DNA from: Gordius sp. MW1
Lineage: Eukaryota; Nematomorpha; Gordioida; Gordea; Gordiidae
Direction of reading: 5' to 3'
DNA: 64,000 nt
Assembly (NCBI GenBank): GCA_964036665.1
Contig: OZ038529.1
Coordinates: forward strand, 1,364,001 to 1,428,000
The notes beneath the pieces were generated by a model. That model searched no databases. It worked only from the letters and a program-made list of their open reading frames with translations, and had not been told where the DNA came from. The position numbers and the translations under genes are program-made. Positions 11,173 to 23,544 of this stretch are shown in pieces (the first letter of the stretch is position 1; every line of letters starts with the position of its first letter).

Positions 11173-11419
11173 GCCGGGCCACCAAAACAAATATGCCCCC
11201 ATCAAACGACTTTTTGTTTAATAACCTATTTAGTCAAAAGGCTACCGGACAAAAGGAAGGTAAGAGAAGGTTGTTTTGTAATGTTGACATTAATAGGTTA
11301 TAAGAATTATAGAATTGTGTCCAAGGTTTTCATTAAAGGATAGACGTTGTGAAATTACTAAACAATCATTGCAAGCATTTATATCTTTGTCGATCTATTT
11401 CTTGGATTCAAACTTAAGA

Positions 11420-12048
11420 GTAGTGGTGGGAAAAACCTTAGGTGGGGCGGACCCGAGGTTCGCCCAAGGTCAGGTTTTAGGTTAGGTTGTTTGAAAACCT
11501 CGAGGTTTTACACCAACCTAACCTTAAACCTATTAGGTTTAGCATGGGTTTTGCATCCACCTAAGGGTTCCCCAACGTCCCAACCTAAAATTTTGGGGCA
11601 AGATTTAAACTCTAGCCCAAAACATCAGGTCGGAACGAAATGCAAAACCCCGAGAAACCCCAAGGTCAGGTCACCTTGGTTTCCATTCATAAGGTATGGT
11701 TTTTATATCCTAATATTTCGGCTGAATGACGGTCACTAAGCAATTTTATAAAATAAATTCTTAATTATCATTTGTTTTGATTTAAAAAATAAATTAAAAT
11801 AATATTATATCCTAATATCAATATATAAAATAATAATATCAAATAAATACTCTACTATATTGTAATAAAAAATGTAAATGTATTATATCGGTTTTGGCCA
11901 TCTATAAACCATTTTAATTTAGATTAACACATTATATCCTTATCTTATACCATGCATGTAGTAGTAGCACTGCACCATACCATATAACTCCCCCCCCCTT
12001 CTCTTTCCCTTCTCACACAACCCAGCGTATAATGCGAGCATGAGTATG
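11420..12048. other. Palindrome spacer, rich in AGGTT/AACCT motifs
   Basis: This single-copy 629-bp spacer separates the arms. Its first 280 bp contain repeated AGGTTAGG, CGAGGTT, AACCTAACC and CCTAAGGG motifs in both orientations, so it can itself fold. The remainder is AT-rich, with a C-tract and CTCTTTCCCTTCTC near 11990-12015. No gene is supported. The 82-codon frame at 11491-11739 is a repeat translation. Confidence 0.6.
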
Positions 12049-12295
12049 TCTTAAGTTTGAATCCAAGAAATAGATCGACAAAGATATAAATGCTTGCAAT
12101 GATTGTTTAGTAATTTCACAACGTCTATCCTTTAATGAAAACCTTGGACACAATTCTATAATTCTTATAACCTATTAATGTCAACATTACAAAACAACCT
12201 TCTCTTACCTTCCTTTTGTCCGGTAGCCTTTTGACTAAATAGGTTATTAAACAAAAAGTCGTTTGATGGGGGCATATTTGTTTTGGTGGCCCGGC

Positions 12296-12444
12296 AACTC
12301 GCCAAAAACAATCGCGCCGAAAATAATGTCCCCCAGCTAAAAAAAAGGTCCCCAAGTTTGTGATTGGTTGAATGGGTTATAAGCTTGGGGACCTTTTTTT
12401 AGCTGGGGGACATTATTTTTCGGCGAGATTGTTTTCGGCGAGTT
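12296..12444. mobile_element. Long-hairpin MITE (right arm)
   Basis: Mirror copy of the hairpin at 11024-11172, with the same GTCCCCCAGCT and AGGTCCCCAAG stems. Confidence 0.7.
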
Positions 12445-12933
12445 GATAGGGCACCGAGCGAGATAGCTATTGAAATTTATCATAAATTTATTCAAAGTAG
12501 TAAAGGTGTGTTATAATGACAATGAGTATAACTCAATATTGTTAAAATCATTTGTAATTAAGTGTGTAGTGAGCCGTGGCGTCTCGCCTATTAATATTTT
12601 TTTACATTGACAAATCTTTGACTAAAACTATAAAAAAATCATTATTTTACTTCTCTCCGATTTACTATATCTTTTGCTTTTTTATGTTAAATCCTTGCTA
12701 CGGCTAGTAACCAAGATAATAAAAATTCCAATGTCATTTTTTTACCCTTAAAAAGGTTTTCTATAAATAACTCTGGTGCTGGTCGTAACCATGCCACAAT
12801 CTATCATCCATAAAAACATAGACATAGCTAGGGACCTAAGTTATTATTAGATTTAAAAATTATCATAATTAAAATGTTTCCCATATTAAATACTATTTTA
12901 AGGGACGTATGCACCCCCTTGTTCTGGCACACA

Positions 12934-13095
12934 TGGGCGTACCAAATGGGGGGGGGGGGGGGGAAGGGAGGGGCAACTGCCCCCTCTAAATCCAAAGACT
13001 TGAAATTTATTAACATTATGGCTATATTTTTGAAAGTGATCATTTTGCCCCTCTTTAAATCATTATTGCCCTCCTCTAATTCCAATGCTGGCTAC
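12934..13095. mobile_element. GGGCGTA MITE with 16-G tract (right arm)
   Basis: Mirror of 10374-10535. The homopolymer is one base longer (16 G), and this one-base shift offsets the coordinates of the two arms between here and the next homopolymer difference near 16870. Confidence 0.65.
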
Positions 13096-14895
13096 CGTGC
13101 TTATACCTAAGCCAGACTTTACATGTATCGACTTATTGACTCTAGCTAACATAAATACCCGTTCTTTGTTGCCCAGGGTTGGAACACACCTAAATAAAGC
13201 CTTATCGGAATCTAGCATTTTTTCTTTGCCACGCTTTATTCTGCCACTTTTATATACAAGTTTTAAATTTTTTAGTAGTTAACAAGACGCTCTCCACCGT
13301 CGAAACAATGCGTACCTTTTTTCATAAAGCATAGCTTTATCGTTCGTTTAGCTAAATACAACTACAAATATCTTGCTTGGAGCCACTTTTGGGACACAAT
13401 TTCGACGACTTAATTTTTTTATTTTGGACGCTTTTGTTTTGAATGTTCTATGCATTTTTATTCCATTATTTCAATATTATATAGTTTATAATAGATAAAT
13501 TCTAAAATTAATCAAAAGATATTTCAACTTAATATAAATGACGTAGTGTGTTTTAAGACTTCAAGGCGATGATTTAGAAACAATTAAGCTTTTCATTAAA
13601 AACACTTTAAATTTTTTGTTGACATATAAGATTCTCATTATCTATTGTATTTCGTATCAAAGATTTAAAATGCCATGGAAATCGACTATAGGCTGATAAA
13701 TTTTTTTGTTATCTATGCTAAAAATAAACATGGGATCAAATTGTAACCCTTTAAAGATAACAGGAAAATCAGGGCATATAGGTTTTTTAGTTAAATTCCA
13801 AAATATTTTTTAGTTAGACTGTTATACGAGTTTCTAAATTAATGGATTATCGTAAGAAATGGGTTTAATTAGGTCTTGCTAAAAATAATAAAACTTTGCA
13901 TCGTAAATTAGTTCTTCAAAATTTCTGGCAAGGGTTCGGAATGGGTCTTAATATTAATTCAAAAAGTCATTTTAATTTGCTACCATATTTGAACACCCCC
14001 TGTTTAATAAGTTGGGTAAAATAAATTCAATGCCATATTTAGAAAGTGGATGTTCAAGCACCAAAAACCAACATTTTAATGGCATTAAATTATTTTAGGC
14101 GCTAAATAGGAAAAAATAGGCAGAATGTTAAATTTAAAACAATTACTTTCATGCATATAAACACTTTTGCCAAAATAAAGACAATATACAAATTTATATG
14201 AGTAAATATGTGAAAGCATTTTTAAGAATATCCCCTCAATTGGATGGGCATAGATGACACATATTCTCATAATTTTCAATAAAATGTTTTGACCTTTATC
14301 ATTTAAACCTAAACTATATATTGAGAAAGAGCATTTTACTTTTACTAGCAAATGAGAAAGTATTTTAAGTTCCCAAGTTGCTCTATAATTAATTTCCATA
14401 TTGCCTTTCTTACTTAGTAATATGTTAGCAACGCCGACAAGCTAGCTGGACAAGCTAGCTGCTATGTTTTTTACATTATTGTTTTTAATTCCTCTTCACT
14501 TGTCTACCATACCTCCAGGTTCTTATCAGAGGTCAGATTTGTTAACAATTTTCTGCCCAGGGCCAACCCGGTTCGATTTTAAAACTAATCTGCCCACCTT
14601 AGTCCATCTGAACCCTACTAGGTGCTCGCCTGGATATGCACAAATTATTAAAGCTGCCTTAAATGCCCTGCCTGAAATTATTTTTAAAAAATTTGTAGCA
14701 ACGATCTTGTTTGTAAAGTTAATTTCCAATTTTTTGGATAAGATCTAGGATTAACAAATATTAAAAAATCAAATAAAAACAGTGGCATCCTAATACACGA
14801 AAACAAAATATTACACTGTTACAAATATATCATTGAACCCGAACTGCCCGAATTTTGTTATGGTACACGCCGGGATCCGCCTAAAAATCTAAATA

Positions 14896-15179
14896 TAAGG
14901 GCTTGTCTTAATATCGGATTCAGAATGGCGCGAATTTATCTTTATCAAATATCCGATTCAATTTCATGTGTCATACTCGGTTGTAATTATTATTTTTTGT
15001 TTTTTGATAGTTAAACACGTTTTTTTGTTTATTTCAACTCTTGAGATTCATTGCTGTTATGTTATGCGTCTGAAATGTAAATCTGCTGTGATTTCGAAGT
15101 TAAGTAAGACACGGCTATGGTATAACCCGTACAACGATTTTTGCTGCGCAGCAAAATCCGATATTAAGACGAGCCCTTA
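14896..15179. mobile_element. MITE with AAGGGCTYGTCTTAATATCGG termini (right arm)
   Basis: Mirror of 8290-8573, including the perfect TTTTGCTGCGCAGCAAAA palindrome. Confidence 0.65.
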
Positions 15180-15559
15180 GACATGTGGTTTATTTGTATG
15201 TATGTAAGCACTTGCCCTGATGATGCCATTCAAGAGTTTAACTAAATCAACAAGCTAAGAATGTCCCATCAAACATCTTTCGATGCATCAACTCCCGGCC
15301 AGGTCCGGCAAATCTATATTTTGTCTTTTGTCTAGTGTTTCGAACGAACCGGGGTCAAAACAGCAGAATGATGAAAAAATAGCAGAAACATGTGAGATTT
15401 AGATAATCAACACATTAGAATTAAATCTCAAATGGGGAGGGAATTTGATGTGCATCTAATCCTAACCCTAACCTAAAACGCTGACCTAAAACACTACCCC
15501 GGACCTTAACCCTCCTGACCAATCTTGATCTTGATTAGTTCTGACCAATCTTGATCAGT

Positions 15560-15974
15560 AGGGCTGCACCGATATGGTATCGGTATCGGTACCGATATCA
15601 CGATTTTTTAACGATATCGGTTATTAATCGTACCGATACCGATACCGATACTTGAAACTCAACAAATAGTTCCGATTTGCCAATATTAGCAACACTGGCT
15701 AGAAAATATCTGTCGTCACCCGCCACATCTACCTCTTCTGAATCTATTTTTAGTATAACTGGTGATATTGATAATCCACATAGAAGATTTCTTCTATCTG
15801 AGACTATCGAAAAATTACTATTTATGAAATAAATTTGGAATATTTTAAATAAAGCTTTATAAATATTAACTAACAAGTCTAATTTTTATAAGATGTAAAA
15901 TATCGGTATCGATATATTTATTTAAATATCGGTAGTATCGGTATCGGTTGAAAATTTGATATCGGTGCAGCCCT
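15560..15974 (+). mobile_element. Deleted hAT-type transposon (right arm)
   Basis: Mirror of 7495-7909, with termini AGGGCTGCACCGATAT and its complement. The dimerisation-domain remnant reads on the plus strand here. Confidence 0.75.
15662..15832 (+). pseudogene. hAT dimerisation domain remnant (right arm)
   Basis: Mirror of the left-arm remnant. TSTSSESIFSITGDI and LLSETIEKLLFMK are readable, followed by TAA at 15830-15832. No upstream transposase remains. Confidence 0.85.
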
Positions 15975-16821
15975 AGTTCTGACCAATTTGGCTGTTTTTT
16001 TTTCTGCTATTTTGACCCGGTCCCGTTTCGAACATATCGGGGTCAAAACAGCAGAATGATGAAAAAATAGCAGAAACATATGAGATTTAGATAATCAAAA
16101 TATTAGAATTAAATCTTAAATGGGGAGGGAATTTGATGTGCGTCTAATCCTAACCCTAACCTAAAACGCTGACCTAAAACACTACCCCAACCTTAACCCT
16201 CCTGACCAATCTTGATCTTAATCAGTTCTGACCAATTTGGCTGTTTTTTTCTGCTATTTTGGCCCGGTCCCGTTTCGAACTCGTCTCGGTCTCGAAAACA
16301 ATCTCGCTCGTTTGGGTGATCTCGACTTGTCTCGACTTTTTAAAAAATTATTTACTAATAAAAATTTTCCCGTTTTTTTAAATTTATTAAAATTTGATAA
16401 ATATCAAAAAATCAAAAATAATAAAACTTGATGAAGATTTAATGCGACATGTCATTGACATTATGAACCAATCATTGAATATAACATTGAATTATATAGT
16501 TCTAGCAAATAATACCATTTTTAGCAAATCACTGTGTCTGTCAAATATAAAGAGACTTAGAAATTTTATGTTAAACCATATTTGATTTGCGTATAAATTT
16601 GGGCTAATTGAGACCCTTTATTAACGCTGGCAAAAGCTTAAAGCTCAAAGTAGACCCTTGTTTGATTAATTTAAGGCAAACGTTATAATCCATTAATATT
16701 GCCATTAAAAATTATAGGCCATAGAGTGTATCGCATGATTGCTATAACGCTATAGAGCACAAAATGCGAGTGTATATCTTTAATAACAGGAATAGTATTT
16801 ATAAAATTAATAACTATTTGC

Positions 16822-16980
16822 ATGGGTATAGACAGGATTGGATTAAGAGGGGGGGAATAATGTTTGGGGGGGGGGGACTGATACTTTAGTATTTTTAGTC
16901 ATAATCATATCGAATTTTAGAGAACTTCTGGAATTCGATGGCTGCAGCCGCCCCTCACTGCACCCCCTAACTATGCCCAT
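16822..16980. mobile_element. GGGCRTAG MITE with poly-G tracts (right arm)
   Basis: Mirror of 6488-6647; the longer G-tract is 11 here against 12 C in the left arm. Confidence 0.6.
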
Positions 16981-17457
16981 AACTTTTGCCCATATCAGAA
17001 CGTTGTAAAATCAACAATAAAATTGGAATAAGAACATAAGGTTTTGTACGTATATTGTTTTATAACAAAAAGCATTTGATAAATCAAAAAGCAAGTATCC
17101 AAAAAATTATCTTCCCTTTCTAACTAACTTTGCCATTAAATAGTAAATTTCTAATACAGTATAAATTTGTGTATTTATATTAAAAATCTGCCACATTTAT
17201 AGAAATCTTAGAAAACTTTAGTACACCTGCCAACCCCAGTTTATAATGTGCAAAGTAATGTTGTAAAAGACAACGTAATGGCATATTGTCTTTTAATTTG
17301 GGAGCTATATTATGAGTTAGAGCATATAAACTTCTAGGAATAATGATTTAATCTATTACTGTATCATCAAATAAATAAATATACTGTTGAAAATAATCGT
17401 TTGGCAGGCACAGATGTCGCTAGGGTGCAAAAATCTATAACCAACTTAGCTTAACTT

Positions 17458-17675
17458 GCATAATTAATCAAATTAATTAACCACCAGTTTAATATTACCA
17501 CATCAGGTAGGATGAGAAATTGCGAAATTATAAATGCTTTAGTTATATTTACTAATCCATCACAAGTCATTTTAAGCCTCAATCTCGGGTCAGATTTTCA
17601 AAATCTCGCCTCGTCACGGGGAGATCGAGACGACACGCGCCTGAGATTATTCTTGGTTTTTCCGCATCACTACTT
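17458..17675. repeat. CTCG-rich interspersed repeat (right arm)
   Basis: Mirror of 5793-6010; same family as 28076-28600. Confidence 0.5.
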
Positions 17676-17827
17676 TTGTCGTTCCGACTTGCGCCTAGTT
17701 CTTGAATACTGCCCTTACAAAACTCGCTCATACTCTGTATGAACGTAGTACATAGAGATGGCAGTATAAAGAAATTTACCGGGAAAATTGGGAAATTCCC
17801 GGGGGCGGAGCCCCCAACGGGGGTCTG

Positions 17828-18073
17828 AGACTTCTTTTACGTATCGTCCCTTCTCTCTACATGGCCATACCATCTTATGTTGTACCCAGATTTTTCCTTA
17901 TATCATTGTATTTATGTTATTTTTTGCCTACTCCTAACATCCATAGTAGCATTCTCATCCCCATGGACGCTAGGAGTTGCTGTTCATTCTTATGTAAAGC
18001 CCATGATTCGAGGACTGTTGGCTGTATGATGGACCTATACAGTGTACTTGGAGTCCTGTTGGGATCTTTTGTC
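17828..18073 (-). pseudogene. Non-LTR retrotransposon C-terminal scrap (right arm)
   Basis: Mirror of 5395-5640. On the minus strand it shows the SIIQPTVLESWAL and MRMLLWMLGV remnants. Confidence 0.65.
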
Positions 18074-18194
18074 ACACAAAACGCTTGATAAATATCTCAA
18101 TTTCAGCCATCCGGAATTTATCCTTGCTTGGATGTGACGTTAAGGCAATTTAATGCCATCTGCAGGTTATTAAAACATTTAACATTCTTTTTTA

Positions 18195-19574
18195 CAGCGT
18201 ATTTCTTTAAGTTTGAACATCTTGACTCCGCTCCCACACACTAGTAGGAGAGAAAAGGGTGATCAAACAAAGCTTTTGGGAGAGAACGCCCTTTCCCTAT
18301 CCTTCCTTCGCATGCAACTTACTCCCTTACCATGTATATGTTTTCGCCACTCTTTGACCCCGCACTTTTTTGTGCCCGAAATTTCTCATTTTTTTAATAT
18401 GATGGATCAACAAACAAGAAAATTAGCTATAAAGCTTAGCCAAGAGCGAAATCGTATGTTGAAATTGGTAGATTATTAAATATATCGCGATGAGAGCGGT
18501 TAAAATATTTAATCAAAAAGGAAAGGACTATGCCAAAAAAATCTTGGCAGAGAAAAAAATTAAATGATCAACAGGTGAATTATGTCCTTAATGAAATCGA
18601 CAATAATTGTAATCTATCTCCTAGAGATTTAAAGGAAAATTAAAAGAAAATGCAATCTTGAAGTTTGTCTGAGTACAATTCTTCGACAAATTAAAGGTTT
18701 TCATTACACCTTCTAACGGGTAACGACTATTCCCGAAAGGCGCAATTATGATGATGTAATCCTTAAAAGAGGTATTTATATGCAAAATTTTTGCCGCTTT
18801 TTGGCCCTTGATTTGATTTTATTCATGGACGAAACGGGATTTGATATATCAATGCGATGTATATACGGAAGAGCTATAAATAAGGAAAGGGTAATTAAAA
18901 AGTGAAGGCATTAAAGAGTAAAAATATTAGTATGCGCTGCTGCATGACCAAAGATGAACTACTCTTTTATAAAATTTTGAAACGGAGCTTATAACAGCAC
19001 AAAATTTAATGACTTCTTAATTGAATTATTCCAAGAGTTAGTGACAGAAAATATTCATAATTGTATAATTGTAATGGTCACAAATCGTGAAAAATACATT
19101 ATCGGCATTTGGACATAAAGCCTTATACTTACCCCATTCCCCTTCCCTAAATCCAATTGAAGAGGTTTTTAGTAAACTAAAATTTATCGTAAGAAAAGGG
19201 GAACCGCAGAATGAAGGTGATTTATTGTCACTAGTTGAAAATTCCAAATCCGAGGTAATTTCACACAATATTTTTAGATTAGTTCTGAAGATTGTCAAAA
19301 TTATTTTAACCATGTAAAACAATATATTGATTCAGGTTTAAATAATGAAAATATTAATTACTAATTTGTACGTGAATTTTTTTATGTATTGTAAATGTTT
19401 CTATAATTTTTTACAATAAGCGTATACATTCCAAAATTTGTGATGAATTAAGGTTCACGCGAAGGAAGTAGAGGGAAAGGGCGTTCTCTTTCAAAGCTTT
19501 GACTGATCACCCTTTTCTCTCCTAATAATGTGCGGGAGGGGAATCAAGATGTTCAACCTTAAAGAAAAACGCTG
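18195..19574 (+). mobile_element. Tc1/mariner-type transposon, degenerate (right arm)
   Basis: Mirror of 3894-5273, bounded by TA at 18193-18194 and 19575-19576. Transposase blocks read on the plus strand. MDQQTRKLAIKLSQERNR lies at about 18401-18460, LFMDETGFD near 18825, and LPHSPSLNPIEEVFSKLK near 19128. Frameshifts separate them. Confidence 0.85.
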
Positions 19575-19783
19575 TATTTATTAACTAATGAGGAAGGTAA
19601 ATTAACTTTTCTGTTTAAACAATGTGGTACACTGCGGAAAGACATGGGATATTAAATTCTAAATGCTGAATTTAATGGTACACATTTTACCCTATGAAAC
19701 ACAACATGAGCAGTCTATAGCTCTAAGTCCTTTTTATTTAATATAATTGTGGAATAACGAGAGACATTCAAAAGCCATCACCA

Positions 19784-20490
19784 TGGTATTATATGCTATA
19801 TGACGATGCTATATTACTATGTGCAAAGCGAAGAAGCCAAAAAGTGGTCAATGCGTTTAACTGGATATGGTTTAATGGTCAGCCATCAATGGTATACATG
19901 ATTACAGGCACCCCAATCGCAAGATGACCATCTAAAATAATCAAAAGTTTACAGGTTTGCATACCTCGGCTCGATGTTACATCAAGAGGGAGGTTGCGCA
20001 ACAAAAGTCAATGGCCCAATTCAAAAAGGATGGCTAAAAAACGAAGTATATCTGGTGAAATGTGCGACAAGAAAATGCCAATATGATTGAAGAGCAAAGC
20101 TTAAAAATCCATCGTGACCAGTGATGGAAGTGAAACATGGGCATTAAACACCACGGAAGAAAAGCTATTACAAGCCACAGAGATGAGAATGATACGATGA
20201 AGCTTGGGGTTTACTAAGCTCAACCATATAACGAATGACTTTCTCATGACAAAAATGGGTATTCAACCTATGGCGGGCATGATTAACAAAAATTGGTTAA
20301 GGTGGTATGGGGATCAAATTGAAAAGTACTGGACATGGAGGTATTGGGTTAGAGACGACGAGGACAACCTCCTGTAACGTGGAAAGGGCAGGTGGACAAA
20401 ATTATGAACACTAAGAAGGTTAATCCATGGTACTCACGCAATCAATGGAAGAAATTCATCAAAACAGATCCTACAAATGTGGGATCAAAT
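19784..20490 (+). pseudogene. Non-LTR retrotransposon reverse transcriptase remnant (right arm)
   Basis: Mirror of 2978-3684. LYDDAILLCAKRRS is readable at about 19796-19840. SDGSETWAL and TEMRMIR follow, then NWLRWYGDQIEK near 20290. Confidence 0.75.
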
Positions 20491-20845
20491 ACTTGATAAA
20501 GAAGAAGTACACAAGGTATTTTGTAATTATTTAAAAATTGATTATAGTTAACAAAATATCCTTAGTCAAATATACATATTCTATTATTGACTAAGAATAT
20601 TTAGTTTAAAATTTTATCATATATTGTGAATCTTTGAATATTTTAAATATTAAATTTAACATCTTTATTCATTTATTTATAAATAAAACATGTCAAAAGC
20701 TAAACAATAAAAATAAATATTTAAATATAAACATAAATGTACAATAGCTTAGCGAATATAAGTCAAATATAATTGAACAATGATGATGTGTATAAAAAAA
20801 GAGAATATAAAAGACAATAATGCACTTCATACAGAAATTTTCATT

Positions 20846-21542
20846 TTAGCTCACTATCTTTTTGTGATTTTTTATATCACTTTGAAATGTTGATTGAAAA
20901 ACACTACTAGCTGCCATTAAATTTTCAATGTATTGCCCTAAGACTTGATTTTCTGATTTAAGTCTAAGGTTTTCTTCTTTAACACCATCCACTCTATGGG
21001 AAATATCTAAAGAAATATGTGTTACAATAATAAAAAATACCTCTAGTTATATAAAACATTAAAAAATTTTCATAAAAAACTAACAAAATAAAATTTTTTT
21101 AACTAGATATTTGCCTTATAATGTTATTTAAAATTGACATTTATCTTTGACATATTACTGAATTTCAGTTAGCTGGAATAAAAAACTAGATACAAATATA
21201 AAATTTAATAAATATTGATTGAGAATAATCTTACAAAAACATTGAAAATTTTGCCTGATTTAAGAGGTTACCTTCTAAGGTGTTTTGAAGTTCTAAAATT
21301 CTACATATAAGCTTTGCCTTCTCTTCCGTATCTTCATTTAAACAATCGGAGTGAGCTTTAAAATAATAAATTAAAAACCAACATAAAAATTACATTTTGC
21401 TAAAAGAGTATTCAAGTTATTAACAGTAACACCATGGGCAGGTGATTCATTTCTATATTCGTCTATACAGATTTATTATTTAGATTTAATGATTTATACC
21501 ATCTTCCTCATCAACTAAAGGAATATCATCTTTTAAGCTCAT
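20846..21542 (-). CDS. SCOC: Short coiled-coil protein SCOC (three exons, right-arm copy)
   Basis: Minus-strand mirror of the left-arm gene, with exons 21542-21500, 21355-21272 and 21006-20846. Both GT-AG introns and the 95-residue product are preserved, including [13 protein letters not shown] and [11 protein letters not shown] saw no difference from the left copy in the coding exons. The two copies face each other across about 18 kb, and their upstream regions lie towards the palindrome edges. If the assembly is right this is a recent gene duplication, and either or both copies may be expressed. Confidence 0.88.
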
Positions 21543-21949
21543 ATTGAGAAAATCAATAAATTGCATCCTTAATCAGGTGTGAGAGTGAAAGCGCAACGAT
21601 TTGATACATGCATTTATCTAACCATTTTTGCAGTTTTTGCAAATAACCTACTTACCGCCGTATATGGCCGGCTGATTTCTTAATTAAACAAAAGATGTCG
21701 AGCTAATTAGAGGCTTAATCAAGGAGATGATGTATGCGTTTAGTTTAGTCTTAAATACTTGTAATATAAATATACCTTTAACATCCTTATAAATTTACTA
21801 ACTTACAGTCGTTGCCACTTATAAAAACGACATGAATATATTCTATATCACAAAAAATTAAAATGTAAATTTAGAATTCTTTGGGCTTAGCCTATAATCT
21901 TTTAAATCACATCTTGTTAATTTACATCGAATCTATAAATTATGGGAAC

Positions 21950-22359
21950 CTGTCAAAGTAGCACAGAAATAGCGTCGAATTTCGTCACATTTCATCAAAA
22001 TTCACCAGAATTCATTATCATTTCCATTTGATATTTATTTTTAATATTGTAAAATTATAAGCACTGAAAGTAAGATTATATCTATAAAATTATGTTTTTT
22101 GATTATCCTAATGTTTTCTACATAATATATGAAAAGTTTTTATTGTTTTATGTTGTCCATACATTGATATACATACAATAAAATTCAATTATAATTTTAA
22201 AAGTATATAAATAGTTAGGTGTTAACATTTAAATATAAGTATCATTCCCCCATTTTTTGTAATGGTATTTTATTGCTCATACATCTATCTTTATCTAAAT
22301 ATTTCTTTAACCTTCGCTCATTTGTGCTACTATTTTTCAGGTTGTGCTACTTTGACCCC
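21950..22359. mobile_element. MITE-like element with GTCAAAGTAGCACA termini (right arm)
   Basis: Mirror of 1109-1518. One substitution (22278 versus 1190) lies inside it. Confidence 0.5.
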
Positions 22360-22599
22360 TATTCATGAATTATACATATAAGTAATAGGCTAAAATAAAT
22401 GGCCATTAATATTTTAACTTTATAATTCTCTTGTAAAGCAATACACCCCTGTGACAATTTTGAAGAGAAAAGATATTTTTATAGAAATAAGAGTTTTGTA
22501 TAATGCGTAATATTCAATATTTGTTATAAAATATTTTCAGCATGTGAGATGTAGTAACCACTACTATTTAATTGATTGCTCTCGGCATATTACTTAAGT

Positions 22600-22810
22600 C
22601 TACTTCGAAACTTTAATTGACTCATTTATATTACCTTATCGCGACGTTAATTGACCTATCACATATAGCTCGCGGATATACCACTAAATGTTAATTGATT
22701 GTATTATTTCGATTAGCTCGCGACTATATAAAGGTTTTACACTTCTTTATTACTTACTTTCTCCCAAACGTTTCCCTTTTGATTGACCTTAAATAAAGTA
22801 TTTATTCCTT
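22600..22810 (+). promoter_or_regulatory. LTR-like promoter fragment across the right palindrome edge
   Basis: Three TTAATTGA motifs (22613-22700) are followed by TATATAAAG at 22725-22733 and AATAAA at 22792-22797. This is the spacing expected of a U3-TATA-R-polyA arrangement in an LTR. The TTAATTGA part lies inside the arm. The TATA and AATAAA lie outside it, and the left arm lacks them. I found no second LTR or coding region, so this could equally be an ordinary promoter or chance. Confidence 0.3.
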
Positions 22811-23540
22811 TATAATTTGGTATTTGTTTCCCGATAGAGACGTGATCATACTTTTTTTTAAATAATTAGCAACAATATATTATTAAAATAAATGTGTCCC
22901 TAAAATGGCATATAATTGTAAAAAACGAATTTTTGAAAATAAGTAGTCAGTACATCAAAGAGTAGAGATGTTAAATTTTCTCCAGCGCAAATTTTCTTAA
23001 CGCAAGAGTTGAAAACAGGAAAAATACGGGAAAGAATATGTGAATTAGGGAAATAATGTCAAAATGAGAGAAATAATGGGAATATATGTTATAATTAGAG
23101 GGTCCAATGTAGGGTGACTAAAAAAAATAAGTAATATTAACTGAAAAAACAGCCCTTTAATATTAAATATATAGATTTATTGAATATTCTACAATATGAC
23201 AAATACTTTAATCCATGCATCATAAATTTAATACAAGCTATGTAAGTAAGTAGACATATTTTATCGACGTCAATCGCCCTTTAATTCATTTTCTGTTTAC
23301 CTTTCTTTGGCTAAAAATTATTATAACATATAATTTTTCAGGGCTTAAGTTAATATAAAAAAGTTAAAGAGAACAAATGTGTAAAAGTTTATGTCATATT
23401 CTGAATACCTATAAAAATAGCTATTAATTGCTATGCAATTTATGGGCTCACTTTCTATTTTCCGATGTCTTGTCACGCACACTAACGCACACCGAATGTC
23501 TTGCACCGAATGTCTTGGCTTGCACTGTTTTAATTTAACT
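22811..23540. other. AT-rich sequence, no gene supported
   Basis: I see no reading frame, transposon terminus or RNA signal that I can support between 22811 and about 23480. From 23470 to 23520 there is a short direct repetition of CACCGAATGTCTTG. That leads into the SINE-like block. Confidence 0.4.
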
Positions 23541-23544
23541 AGTT

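Larger units (their letters stand above)
15338..16279. repeat. ~250-bp tandem duplication split by hAT insertion (right arm)
   Basis: Mirror of 7190-8131, with the hAT-derived element at 15560-15974 inside one of the two units. Confidence 0.8.
758..22710. repeat. 22-kb inverted repeat (palindrome), arms 758-11419 and 12049-22710
   Basis: Every feature at position x in the left arm recurs in reverse complement at about 23468-x in the right arm. The outer limit is the shared GAAATAATAC at 758 and its complement ending at 22710. The inner limit is CTTAAG at 11418/12050. Differences seen: C versus G at 1190/22278, TC versus GT at 10186-10187/13282-13283, a C-tract of 12 versus 11 near 6592, and a C-tract of 15 versus 16 near 10506. 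The spacer of 629 bp is not repeated. The near-identity implies a recent inverted duplication, ongoing arm-to-arm gene conversion, or an assembly or fold-back artefact. The unique spacer and the substitutions argue against a simple missed-adapter read. Both flanks differ from each other. Confidence 0.93.

Noticed and set aside
11113..11343. 76-codon frame near the palindrome centre
   Set aside because: It starts inside a hairpin MITE and reads through repeat sequence.
758..22710. Palindrome as a simple sequencing hairpin artefact
   Set aside because: Not excluded, but a missed-adapter read gives arms with no unique spacer. Here there is a 629-bp single-copy spacer and substitutions between the arms.
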